Shown: positions 34,950-44,888 of the stretch, piece after piece
How positions within the stretch are numbered: position 1 is the stretch's first letter
How the letters are laid out: every line of letters begins with the position of its first letter
DNA from: Fomitopsis serialis
Lineage: Eukaryota; Basidiomycota; Agaricomycetes; Polyporales; Fomitopsidaceae
NCBI RefSeq assembly: GCF_022376445.1
Contig: NW_025955070.1
Location: forward strand, 62,001-126,000
DNA: 64,000 nucleotides
Direction of reading: 5' to 3'
Made by a program: the position numbers and the translations under genes
Notes under the pieces: generated by a model
Told to the model about the DNA's origin: nothing
The model's database searches: none
The model's input: only the letters and a program-made list of their open reading frames with translations

Positions 34950-36700
34950 GTACATCTTGACGCATACGGCGACATACTCGTACGTAGCACCGAGTCGCAA
35001 CATCGTCACGGTGAGTAAAGAACGTCTGTACCATGTACTTGCTGTGATTTGTCGCTGATCTGATTGATGGATCTGCCCATATCAGCCTGGTGCGACCAGT
35101 ATGGATCGAGTGGGCCACGGGTACCCATCAGTGAGGGCCGACGTGCTGAACGAGGATGTATGGTTCACTGTCCTCTCCTTCATCGATCCCACCGATGCGC
35201 CTAATCTCTCCCTTGTCTCTCGAACCATTCACCGCCTGCTCGCCGTATCATCCTCTCTCGTGCCGACATCTCCCAGAAAAGCCAGCTTTCCAAGGCCTGC
35301 GCCTTCCTGCTAGACGATCCGCGTCATCGCGCCTGCTGGCTACGTGAACTCCACGTACACCACAACGTCCTTCAGGACGTTATTGGTTGCTGGCGCAGCA
35401 CGGAGGGTTCGTCGTTCGCTGGGAAGCTTGCCGGGCTCCTGCATGCTGCGCAGAATCTACGCACTCTCGCGCTGCCCGACGTAGAGTCGTTGCTGGTGGC
35501 TGACCCGTGCGTCGGTGAGGCTCTGATCTCCCTCAAGCAGCTCCACGTTGTCAGGCTTTGTGGCGTACTCATTCGGGCGCTGGACGTCGCCAACCAGATG
35601 GTGAGCCGCCCTTCGGACGTGTCTCTGGACTTCGACAAGCGCAGGCGGTGGGGCATCTTGCACAGCGTCAACGAGTATATCATGCTGCTCAGCCACCTAG
35701 CCTTGTTCAGCAACGCGCATGTGGTCGAGATCTCCTCCCTCGACATGCCCCCCCATGGCAGGTGCAAGCAACCGTCAGACTTCGACTTCGGGCTCCCACA
35801 GCTCGGCCAGCACTCGACCGTGCGCGAAGTCCGGCTCAGGCGCAGCGGCCCCCTCCCGTTCTTCCACATCTTCCCGAGCATGGAGGTCCTGCGCATGCAC
35901 AGCATGCACACGTCCTTCGAAAAATTTGACTGGCGGCAGTGGGCGTGCACCGAGTCAGTCCCTCTGGTCGACGTCACGGCCGACAATGACGACCAGCTTG
36001 TGTGCCTTGCGGGTATGCGCGCCCCGACCGTCCGCCGGCTGCACCTCCACGCGGGGCCCTCACGCGGCCTCGGGGACGACTTTAACGCCGCTTGTTTACG
36101 CCCCATTTGCTTCGTGTTCGCCATCGAATGGTGGGACGCCCCTTGGAACACGGACCTCCCCATCTGGTCCGGTCCTCTTGAGGCTATCGCAAGCCCGGCA
36201 TTCGGAGGGCGGCTGCGCTATTTGGAGGTGACCGCCAAGTGTCACCCGCGAGAGGAAACACCTGACTTAGGGGTGGTGCGTCGGGCCGTCGACGCTCATG
36301 GTGCACTGTCCTCGCGGAGCTGACCGCCTCGTTTCCAGGATTTGCGCCTCCCCGCGCTCCGCGAATCCACCCTTGTCTGCATGCGCCTCAACGTCGAAGT
36401 CGGCACACTGTCCAGGGACGTGTCCGAGTTCGACGGTTTCCGAATGACGCTCGCCAAGGCAGTCCCCTCGCTCCGCTACGTCTGCATCTCAGTCGACCAC
36501 AACCCGCAGACCAATCCGTTCTGCGCACACTACACGGACGTTCATGGCGAATGCGCTTGGTGGCGCGTCCGTGGCCGAGCAGGCGTCGACTCGGAGCGCA
36601 TCTCGTGCGAGGCCGGCGAGCGCGTCGAGGAGTACCTGCATTCGGCGGAGTTCGAGAGGACCATGAGTCTGGAGGGGCTTAGGCTGGACGATGGGTGAAG
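34950..36700. repeat. tandem duplication unit 2
   Basis: Direct-orientation counterpart of 32420-34140. Confidence 0.8.
35101..36698 (+). pseudogene. family-B F-box protein gene, one frameshift in the F-box
   Basis: Starts MDRVGHGYPSVRADVLNEDV and the F-box continues SFIDPTDAPNLSLVSRTIHR; near 35236 one base is missing relative to the sister (CACCGC-CT-GCTCGC), after which the family sequence continues in the next frame: ARRIILSRADISQKSQLSK. From there the frame is clean to the conserved intron (36276-36338) and through the last exon 36339-36698, with NLRTLALPDVESLL, LSHLALFSNAHVVEIS, LGQHSTVREVRLR and GRLRYLEVTAKC. The tail WWRVRGRAGVDSERIS...VEEYLHSAEFERTMSLEG is complete. A single lesion in an otherwise intact gene could also be a sequencing error. 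Tandem sister of 32555-34103. Confidence 0.75.
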
Positions 36701-37439
36701 CTGGTCTTTCCTTTGTTGCGCATACGTCGCGTGCTCCAGTTCTCGTCATAGTCGTGAGTAACAGTTCCCTGCGATTGTGATCTAGGAATTGAACGGCAGG
36801 TTCTGTTCGACGTTCATGAATGAACGATGATTCCCCTCACTGGCAACAGTTCCTCTGGATACGAACTTGGCACCGCAACTCGTGTTGCGCTCCGGCAAGC
36901 GGCGAAATCACCGTTCACTTTCATCTACAGAAGTTCGTAGGACAGCTACGAATGGGCGACGTTCGCTGTTCCCGCATCATTTCAAAGACGGCCGCTGGCA
37001 TCGCAGCGTCGGAGTCTGTCACGGACACTGCTGGGCGGTTGATTGCCTCTGACTCTGGTCGCCAGGAATGGCAAATGGAATGCCAGATCGACCGAAATGT
37101 GACGAGCAGGTTGAAATTAGACCCTCACTATGAAGCGGTGTCTTGAGCACCACGCTGCGTCGGACTCAAGGCTTAGACTTTGATCTATGCGAGGTCAAAT
37201 CGTGACCTGAAGGTGTAGCAGCACCTGGTCGTCTTCCCCCTCGCTCAAGCCAACCGGACTACCCCTGTTCAGGCGACAGACGTTGCATCTCACGTCTGTG
37301 TTCGAAGCGACAGATGCGCTGTCCGTCACCGCACCATTGTGCGTTATCATTTGTCTGAACTCTAAGCAACGTTGGCTGTGCCGGCGTGCAATTGGACCAC
37401 CCTGGGATTATATAGCCGCGACACCCTCGGAAGAGGGAC
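36699..37439. other. unassigned spacer
   Basis: Nothing recognised on either strand. Confidence 0.4.
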
Positions 37440-39420
37440 GTGCTCAGTACTCGTCACACTAAGTATGTCTGATCTGCAATATGGATTGAACACATCTGTG
37501 GGTTTCATCTTCGATGGGGTTGCACTCTCCGTCATGTACGTAGGCAGCTCGCTACGTCCTCGTGACCCTCCTGACGGAATAACAGGCTTTACGGGATCAC
37601 ATTGGGTCAGGTCACGTACTACTTCAAGACTTACCAAGAAGACCCGCCACAAATGCGGCTCATGGTGCGTGCTCCGAGCCACCTTATTTTGCGTATGAAC
37701 GTGCTAACGTACGAGTAGGTGGCCATACTGCTGTAAGTCGCTCACCGAGTCATCAAGGTCTGCCCGTACCGACACCAAGTTTCCACTGGCAGTGGGTGCG
37801 AGACGGTCAAAGTTGCGATGAATGTCAAGGTGCACTCCCTTCCTGTGCGCATGCTGCGCTTGAGGTCTGACGCGTAACACGCAGCTCTTCTGGTTGTCTT
37901 TGATTCTGCACCGCGCCGACAACTTTTCCTTCATTCGGTACCCGGTGTATGATCTCGTCGTCTCCACGTGGTGACTGGCGACTTACTGCTTGCGTCTTCC
38001 ACATTCAGCACCCTTACCGTGAGTGTTCCATGCATCGACTTTTCTGTAGCAGCTCACCATACTTACCGCGGCGTAGATTCAGACCGTCTTTTCTGTGAGT
38101 GAGTCATTCGGCTGAGTAGATGTATGCTAATCATCATACTCCTAGTACGTCGTCATGTTCATCGTTCAATGGTATGTCCCGCCCTCTCTATGTCTAGATT
38201 TTGTCGCATATGCAGAACAGTTTCTACATTTTCAATATCAAAATAAGTGAGCGCCGTCAATGGTGCTCGGTGCCACTGCTCATCCACTTACCCGTAGTTC
38301 TCGCCCGCAAATGGTACTGTCGACCGGTCATCTACTTCGCGGTACGCCTTGCCGTGCTAACCCGAGCATACACCGTGCTGACGGTTTCTCCGGGGCAGGT
38401 ATTGCTCTCTGTGGGGTCGCTCGGTGCGCTACTGCTCATCTTCCGCATTCAAGACCCTGAGCTGACCGACGTATGTCGTGTAGTGATCGGATGTACAAGT
38501 ACCTTAGCTATATTCATATCTTGTCCCGTGAACCATCCGTTGACTGACGACGGTGTATGCTAGTGGTCAACTATGAAGCGTGCGTCTTCTCGTGTCCTTT
38601 CTCGAACATCGCACCGACTGAATATGCGCAGATATAACCATCCGGTCAACGCCTTTGACGTCGCTGGCCAAACACAGGTAAGTACATTCCCAGTAGACGT
38701 CCATACGCCCGAGGCTCAACTCGAGCATAGATGTTCGCGCTGTCGTCCCCGATTGTCACGCAGGCTGCGGACGTCTGGATCGCTGCATCCCTGTGCTACG
38801 GACTATACGGCGCGAGAAGCGGGTACGATGCGTGCGTCACGGTGTCGATGTATAACGTCCCGTTGTCCTGTTAATTCACGGCTCCCGACAGCACACGGAA
38901 CATCTTGGTCCGACTGATCATGTACACCGCGAATCGCAGTCTTCTACTATGGTGAGTGCAAGAATAGTCATGTAAACGACGCTGGTGTTGACTGCGGACT
39001 TGAACATTATCCGCGGCAGTCTCCTCCAAGCCATCCAGGTCGTCATCGTGCGTGATAGCCGTTCGATACGTCAACCCCTACTTTTTCTCACGCACATACC
39101 ACAATTGACAGTGGTCGCTGCCCGTCAGCTCCGTCCACGGAGCGACCTCGCTCATCTACTTTCCCCAGAGTGCCGGTGAGGCTTGAACGCTTGAATCTGT
39201 CGCTTTCAGCGCGGAGGACCATGTTGTCACTGACCTCCGTTCACCACTGTCTAGTCTATCTCAGTAGTGCACTGGCCATGTAAGTAAGCCCGGGCCGTTC
39301 TGCTGATCGCCGTCGCTCACCTCCCGTTGGCAGGCTGAACGTGCGCCGACATATTCGGTCTCGGAAGACGTTCGAGAGGACTGTTACGAGGCGAGTGGTC
39401 GGTACGCGTGCAGGCTGCGG
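37440..39420 (+). pseudogene. decayed seven-helix DUF6534-type membrane protein gene
   Basis: Agaricomycetes have many DUF6534 integral membrane proteins of unknown role. Traces of this family occur in the correct order. A first helix ends in YGITLGQVTYYFKTYQEDPP (exon after about 37586), like the family's YGIT-x-Q-x-YLYYRRYP; a short exon near 38146-38171 (YVVMFIVQ) is followed after an intron by NSFYIFNIKIS near 38217, like the family's QSFFVWRIWKLS; RLIMYTANRSLLLW ends in a GTGAGT donor near 38952, like KLIIYTVNTG; and YLSSALAM, a GTAAGT...GGCAG intron (about 39280-39333) and LNVRRHIRSR match the family's SKLYVNSLLATLNSR. Between these, helices are short, frame-broken or mutated, so no complete protein can be made. 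Family assignment rests on motif order, not on a search. Confidence 0.62.
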
Positions 39421-40125
39421 ATGTTCACGTCGATTGTTTTCAGGGCCCAGGTGGCGTTGCGACTTACCTGCGAGGAACCGTCCGCGGCCAATAACCTCAC
39501 GGGTATCGGTGAGGTCTAGGGCTCGAATGAAGTAGCTACCCAGAACGTAAGAGTAGGCGATGATTGTACAAGTAAAACACGCCCGCTAAACTCGCGGCCT
39601 GACGAGCGAGCAAATTTGATGCTAGATGGTTCAGTACGTGCGATGCAGGGGTCACAATAGGGCCGATACAAAGGCTACGTGGCCCACGCCGCCGCCAGCG
39701 TGAGTAGGCGTGTTCGCGGGTCGTCGGATGATTCCATCCACGGGAACGTCACCCTTAAATTCCGTAGTACGGCCGTGACCCATTCGCGTGAAGCGAAGCA
39801 CTTGAGCGGGATTGTGTTGCCATTGATCTGCTCCGCAATACCGGATCACTGACGATTTCAGTAGACCGCAGCGAATACGGTCAGACATGTACAACTGACA
39901 GCGTGTCGTTCAGTGCAAGCCCATCCAGGTTCAACTGACTCTCGAATTCATCATGGCCTGGATAGTGGCCGAGTCGGAAGCTGATACCACGAACCAAACT
40001 CATCCCGCGCCCTCATCAAGCCTGTGTCAGGTACCACTTGTAGGTTAATGGCTGCATTGACCATTCATCCTTCAGAGCCCGCCGCCGCCACGGTTGCAAC
40101 AGAGACGGACAGGCGCACCACATGC
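39421..40125. other. unassigned spacer
   Basis: No gene recognised. A minus-strand frame 39894-39652 has no motif. Confidence 0.4.
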
Positions 40126-40129
40126 CGCC

Positions 40130-40275
40130 AACCCTACTCATCGTCCAACCGAAGCCCATCCAGACTCAGCGACCTCTCGAAGTCCGCCGAGTGCAGATAC
40201 TCCTCGACGCGCGCGCCGGCCTCGCACGAGATACGCTCCGAGTCCGACCCGCGCATGGTACGCCCACATCCGGAC
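40130..40275 (-). pseudogene. family-B F-box C-terminal fragment
   Basis: Reads SDSERISCEAGARVEEYLHS then ADFERSLSLDGLRLDD on the minus strand, closest to the tail of the tandem pair at 32.5-36.7 kb rather than to the adjacent gene. Only this last 48-codon piece exists. Confidence 0.7.
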
Positions 40276-40309
40276 CTCGTCTGGAGAGTAGCATGACCGT
40301 TAAATTGTT

Positions 40310-40440
40310 AAGGTATTGACACGCTTACACGACGCACTCCTACGCACCTTCTGCACCCCCTCCGTCGCACCCTCCTTCGCCTGCTCCGCCACGCCCTTCA
40401 GCTGTCCGCCCGCCTCCGCCGCGGCCTTCTCCAGTAATCC
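40310..40440 (-). other. Ala/Glu/Lys-rich coding-like segment after F-box gene
   Basis: Just past the F-box stop, the minus strand reads LLEKAAAEAGGQLKGVAEQA then KEGATEGVQKVR. A close copy follows the F-box gene at 55.68 kb (EKAAAEAGGQLESVAEHPKE, then GVQKVRGFG). The composition suggests an amphipathic helix from a separate small protein or a former 3' exon. Conservation next to two F-box copies is clear; function is unknown. Confidence 0.45.
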
Positions 40441-40444
40441 CACC

Positions 40445-41963
40445 CTACGTACCACTGAGAACGAACCCGTCCAATGATAGCTTCCGCTCGAAGTCTGCAG
40501 AGCGCATGTATTGCTCCACCCGCTCGCCAGCCTCGTTCGATATACTCTCCACGCTTCGTTGGCCTGCATCCATATGCACGCGCCACCAAGTGAACTCCTT
40601 GAGTTCCTGTTCTGCAGAGGATGTGGGCTCCATGGTAATGCATATGAACTGGACCGAAGATACATGTTGTGCCACTCGTTGAGCGGCATCATGCATGGTC
40701 AAAGGTCGTTCGGATCGCAGAGTTGCTGACGCCCGGTCGACTCTGAAGTTGAGTCGCATACATAGGAGGCTGGAGTCGCGGTTGGACCGGCCGGTGGCCG
40801 GGAGAAACCATTCCTAACAGGGGAATCCTTGTGTGAGCGGGTGAGATGGTTCACTGTACTCGGACGCACCGTCCACAGCAATGGGCACTGGTTGTCACAT
40901 GTACAATCAAACGTGACTTCGAAGTACCGCAGGCGCCCCTGGGGGCAAAGGACGGTTTGGAACAAACCAGCCCAGTTACTGAGGCTGCCTGGGCTTTGCA
41001 TGTCGCGGAAAAAGGTGCATGATAGACAAATGGGTCTTGTAGATTGCAAGGTGCTGGCGAGTCGATCAAGGATATGATCAGATGAAGCATAGCAATACAG
41101 GTAGAGTCGACGAATCAGCGCCGTCGTGAAATGGACCAGCTCCTGAAATGAGACAGTAACGTCCAGAAGGGGCACAGATGCTGGCCACATCCATTTTTGC
41201 GGAGTGAACTTGAAGGCATGCGCGCGCAGTGTATGCATGTTGGGGAAGACATGGAACACGGGCAATGCCTCGCGACTAGTCAGACGGACCTCACGCACAG
41301 CAGGCAGCTGTCCAAGCTGCCCAAGGGGAAACTGGGCAGATGAATCCCTATCCAAGTCTGGATGGCTATTCAGCTCCACGGTGTGCACGTCGCGGAATAA
41401 GTCGAAGTGGCTCAGAGCGACGAGGTTGCCAAGCACCGAGGATCGTAGGTCAAACGAGAGCACCACTGTTGTTGGTCGGCTCTTCATCTGGCTTACTACA
41501 TGGAGTGCACGAGATGGTATGTTTTGAGTTGAATAACCTTCAGGCCCTCCAACGATACGAGAGCGTCGCCGATGCGTGGTTCCACTTCGAGCAAATCATG
41601 CGTGAGAGTAAGAGCTAGGACACGAAGGTTTCGTGCCGAACCAAGGAGACCTGCCAACTGTTCACACAGCGGCTTGGACAGGCTTTTGGGCCGCGCATCC
41701 ACGCGCTCATTTCTCAGGGCTCTATAGTGTATGTGGAGTTCACGAAGCCAGGAGGCACGAGACCGAGGATTGCCTAGCATGAAGGCGCAGATCTTCGCGA
41801 AATGGCCTGGTCGAGACGTCTCAGCACGCGACAGGATGACGCATCTGGCGATGGGGTGGATATGTCGAGACGTGAGGGAAAGACTGCGAGCGTCGTCCAG
41901 ATGGACGAGCGATAGGATGATGGACCATACGTCTTGGTTCAACCGCGATGCCTGAGATTGCAT
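40445..41963 (-). pseudogene. family-B F-box protein gene, one frameshift
   Basis: Start MQSQASRLNQDVWSIILSLV at 41963; F-box continues HLDDARSLSLTSRHIHPIAR. Body: SWLRELHIHYRAL, NLRVLALTLTHDLLEVEPRI, LVALSHFDLFRDVHTVEL, LGQLPAVREVRLT, GRLRYFEVTFDC. The conserved intron is 40814-40869 (GTGCGT...GTTAG) and the last exon (40813-40445) is clean: EWFLPATGR, RLNFRV, FTWWRVHMD, GERVEQYMRSADFERKLSLD. Near 41510 one base change shifts the frame between LKVIQLKT and RALHVVSQMKSRPTT, leaving a stop. A single lesion; mirror partner 50311-51835 is intact. Confidence 0.8.
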
Positions 41964-42519
41964 TCTGATGCTACGCGCGATTAGTACAGAGGCGGGACAA
42001 CAGAACGCAGGTACGACTGACGTGTGTGGCGACAACCCAGTGGTCGTCGTGAGTGGCTGTATAGGACCTTGTGTGCTGGATCGGCCGCGTGGTGGCAGTA
42101 CTTACAAGTAAGGTAGCGGCGGTGGCTGAGCCACACCGATTCGGATCGACCGGCGATCACGCTGCGAGCGAGAGCACAATAGACGTTTGTCGTCTCTTAA
42201 GGGTAGAGATCACTTGCGCAATGCGCATGCAGATTCAAGTTCAAGAAGACGTGTGAACACAGGCCGAGATTCGAGTGATTCCGGTAGAATTGAGCTGCAA
42301 CTAAGTTGACCAACGACGGCGGTACTTATGCTACGCTACACCGCTACCGCCGCCAACGGATCCGCACAAAAATGCACTACCTTCCCCATCCTTTTGCACA
42401 CGCACACGCAGACACGTCAAACAACCAAGCTCTGGGACTCCCACTGGGAGGCTGTTCCGGAAATGATACCCCCTCCACATTCAGCACTCCTTCAAACCAC
42501 TGAACGCCTCGCGAAGGTA

Positions 42520-42840
42520 AGCTGAGTGGACAATGCGATCTCAACGAACCCCATGAAACAGCGCCCAGTACCGGGAGCGAGGACAACTTCTCTTTTACAC
42601 GACAGCCGCCGACCGCACGAGCCCAGCCCGTCGTCGTCTCGCATTAATCCGACACCGAAGTAACATATTCGACTCTTGCGAGGTCCGCCGCGACGAAGAG
42701 GAGGCCGAGGATCGCACATGATCGGTGGAGAACAGCTTGACAGGATACGACGCTGACCGCGGAAGCGGTTGCTCTTCACAGGGATTTCGATCCGGAAGCC
42801 CTCGACATGACCATGTATGCTCCATCACTTTATATGATAT
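42520..42840 (-). pseudogene. rearranged sec61 alpha remnant
   Basis: Three separate pieces of the sec61 locus are joined here in the same order and strand with the DNA between them missing: (1) the 3' UTR block CTTCTCTTTTACACGAC...GACACCGAAGTAACATAT (original near 44736-44817); (2) GAGGTCCGCCGCGACG and GGAGGCCGAGGATCGC (original near 45071-45105, the LLSVAADL region); (3) CGGAAGCGGTTGCTCTTCAC, CGATCCGGAAGCCCT (original near 45670-45720, encoding [13 protein letters not shown]). The result is not translatable as Sec61. It lies between the two F-box genes of the left arm; the right arm has no counterpart. Confidence 0.82.
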
Positions 42841-42952
42841 TGCGACGACGGCGCGTCGTCTGTCTCTGATATTATAAGATGCTCACCGACGAGACGAGAC
42901 CGCGGTACGGGACACATGAGAGGGCAGTGAAGCACAGACCATCTAGGACTCA

Positions 42953-44480
42953 GCCAAGACGAACCCATCCAGGCTTAACGTCTCCTCAAACTCGGCCGAG
43001 CGCATGTAGCGATCGACCCGCGCCCCAGCCTCGTCCGAGATCCACTCCGCGCATCGCTCGCCTGTGTCTGCGGACGTGGTTATCCGCCACCAGGTGCACT
43101 CCCCGAGGACACGAATCCGGAGACTAGACTCGGTAGACGCGTCATGGGCCTGTACCCGGCAACGGTGCAGATGTATCGAAGCGAAGGGACGAAATGGATC
43201 AGCCTGCAGCGGGCTGCGTCCACCTCGTCCCGCTGCGCCTGGGGCGGCAACCCCGGGGAGCCGAAGCGGGGTGCGCGGTCGAAGTTGAAGTGCACTTTGA
43301 CGCACACGATAGCAGCCGGCGCGAGGAGGGGAATGAGCCACTTCTATGATCGTGGTCAGCGAGGCGAGAGTGAAGGATGAGTAGATGCACCACGAACGGC
43401 AGCGGCTTCTCCGCACGCCGGAAAGACAACACCTCGAGCTCGAGGCATCGCAGCCTCCCTTCGGGGCCCAGGTTCACTGTCAAGAACGACGCCCAGTGTT
43501 TCAGCGAGGCGGGCTCTCGAGGCCGACGCACACCAGTGCCGACGGACAGGTAGACGGGTCTCATCGCACGCAGGGGGCCGAATCCATCTCGCCGTGTCCC
43601 CGTGTTAACGTCCTGCCGATCCTGGAGTGCAGCCAGCGGACGGACGCGCTCGTAAAGCCACGTAGCACTGCCACTGTCGCATTGACCTCGACCAGAGGCA
43701 TGTGCTGCGGCCACACGCATTGGTCCCATAACGGGTCATTGATGTCCGTCAAATACAGCGACTGCATACTAGGGAACAGCCGGTGCAAGGGGAGGATACT
43801 GCCCCCGTTGCCAAGGCGGACTATACGTACGCTCGGATGGCTGCTAAGATGCATATCAGAGCGGTACAGATCACCTGCGAGGGGCCCGAGGCAATCAATC
43901 TGCATGGCGTATGCCTTGTCGAACAAAGGCAGGTTGCTCAGCGAGATGAAATCCAGGTAATTCGGTACCCAGGAGGAGAAGGGCCTCACGAACTCGAGGG
44001 TCACATCCGAGGGGCGACTCGTCATCTTTCTGGCGAACTCCAAGGTGGGACGAGACACACCGGCGAGCTTGATGGTGTGGAGGTGCGCCAAAGAACTGAG
44101 AGCGCGGCCGAAGCGCGGCTCGACTTGGAGAGCCCTGTCCATGTCGCCGAGCGACAGAACACGGAGGTTCGGGGCTGCCTCGAGTAGGTTGGCCAGGAAG
44201 GTGTGCACCTGCAACGGTTCACGTTCAGGCTCCTCTGCGGCACGCTCGTAGTCTGTCGCAGGGATGGAGACGCAGAGCTCGTGCAACCACCAAGCGCGAT
44301 CGCGGGGGTCGGCGAGCATGTAGGAGCACACCGTCTGTACTTGAGAAAATGTGGACGGTTCCGCGCGAGACAGGACGACGCATCGAGAGAGCGGACATAT
44401 GTCGCGAGACGTGAGGACGGAGTGGCGGCAGCGGTGACTATCATTAAGCCACCCGAATTCGGAATGACCGATCACGCTGC
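42953..44480 (-). pseudogene. family-B F-box protein gene, degraded F-box and two frameshifts
   Basis: Closest to the intact gene at 47991-49562. The body is long and recognisable: ICPLSRCVVLSRAEPSTFSQ, AWWLHELCVSIPATDYE, NLRVLSLGDMDRALQVEPRF, MTSRPSDVTLEFVRPF, LHRLFPSMQSLYLTDIND, LKHWASFLTVNLGPEGRLRC. The F-box itself is mutated (LNDSHRCRHSVLTSRD in place of the family's QLDDARSLSLTCRD). One base is missing near 43635 (CACTCCAG against CACATCCAG) and another shift lies near 43155. The intron 43344-43390 and the tail GECTWWRITTSADTGERCAE ... DRYMRSAEFEETLSLDGF are kept. Confidence 0.8.
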
Positions 44481-44540
44481 GAGTGCGTAGTACACTGTAG
44501 TACATTTGCAAAAGTGCAGAGTCAAGTCCGAGAAGACATG

Positions 44541-44888
44541 AGAACACAGGTCGCCAACGGAGAATATCTCGCGATCCAAATGTAGAGGTTCGAGTAACAT
44601 CTCGCGAGTGACCTGTGCAGACAAACCGCTCTCAAGGAACCCTGGCACGAAACAACGACCAGCGCCGAGCCCACGCGTCCATACGACACCTCGAGCGATA
44701 GCATAGCGTTGAATAACTAAACCAGGAGCGAGGACGACTTCTCTTTTACACGACCGCCGCCGACCGCACGGTGCCCAGCCCGTCGTCTCGCATTAATCCG
44801 ACACCGAAGTAACATATAACTCTTACGGGCCAGACCCAGATCCGCTCGTCCGTGTCCCTCTGCAGCCAGACAGCCCAACGCGCACCGC
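44541..44888. other. 3' flank of sec61 alpha
   Basis: No gene. Contains the block CTTCTCTTTTACACGACCGC to GACACCGAAGTAACATATAA (44736-44820), presumably the sec61 3' UTR, because it travels with sec61 coding pieces in the remnant at 42.5-42.8 kb. Confidence 0.5.

Larger units (their letters stand above)
40300..44540. repeat. left arm of inverted duplication around sec61 (partner 47900-51850)
   Basis: Two minus-strand family-B genes in the order mirrored by two plus-strand genes at 47991-51835. Intergenic DNA also matches: reverse complement of 41964-42260 against 50080-50310 (CGACGACCAC, CACGTCAGTCGTA, TGTACTAATCGC, GTGGCTCAGCCAC, TGCGCAAGT). The left arm additionally holds a sec61 remnant. 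Confidence 0.88.
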
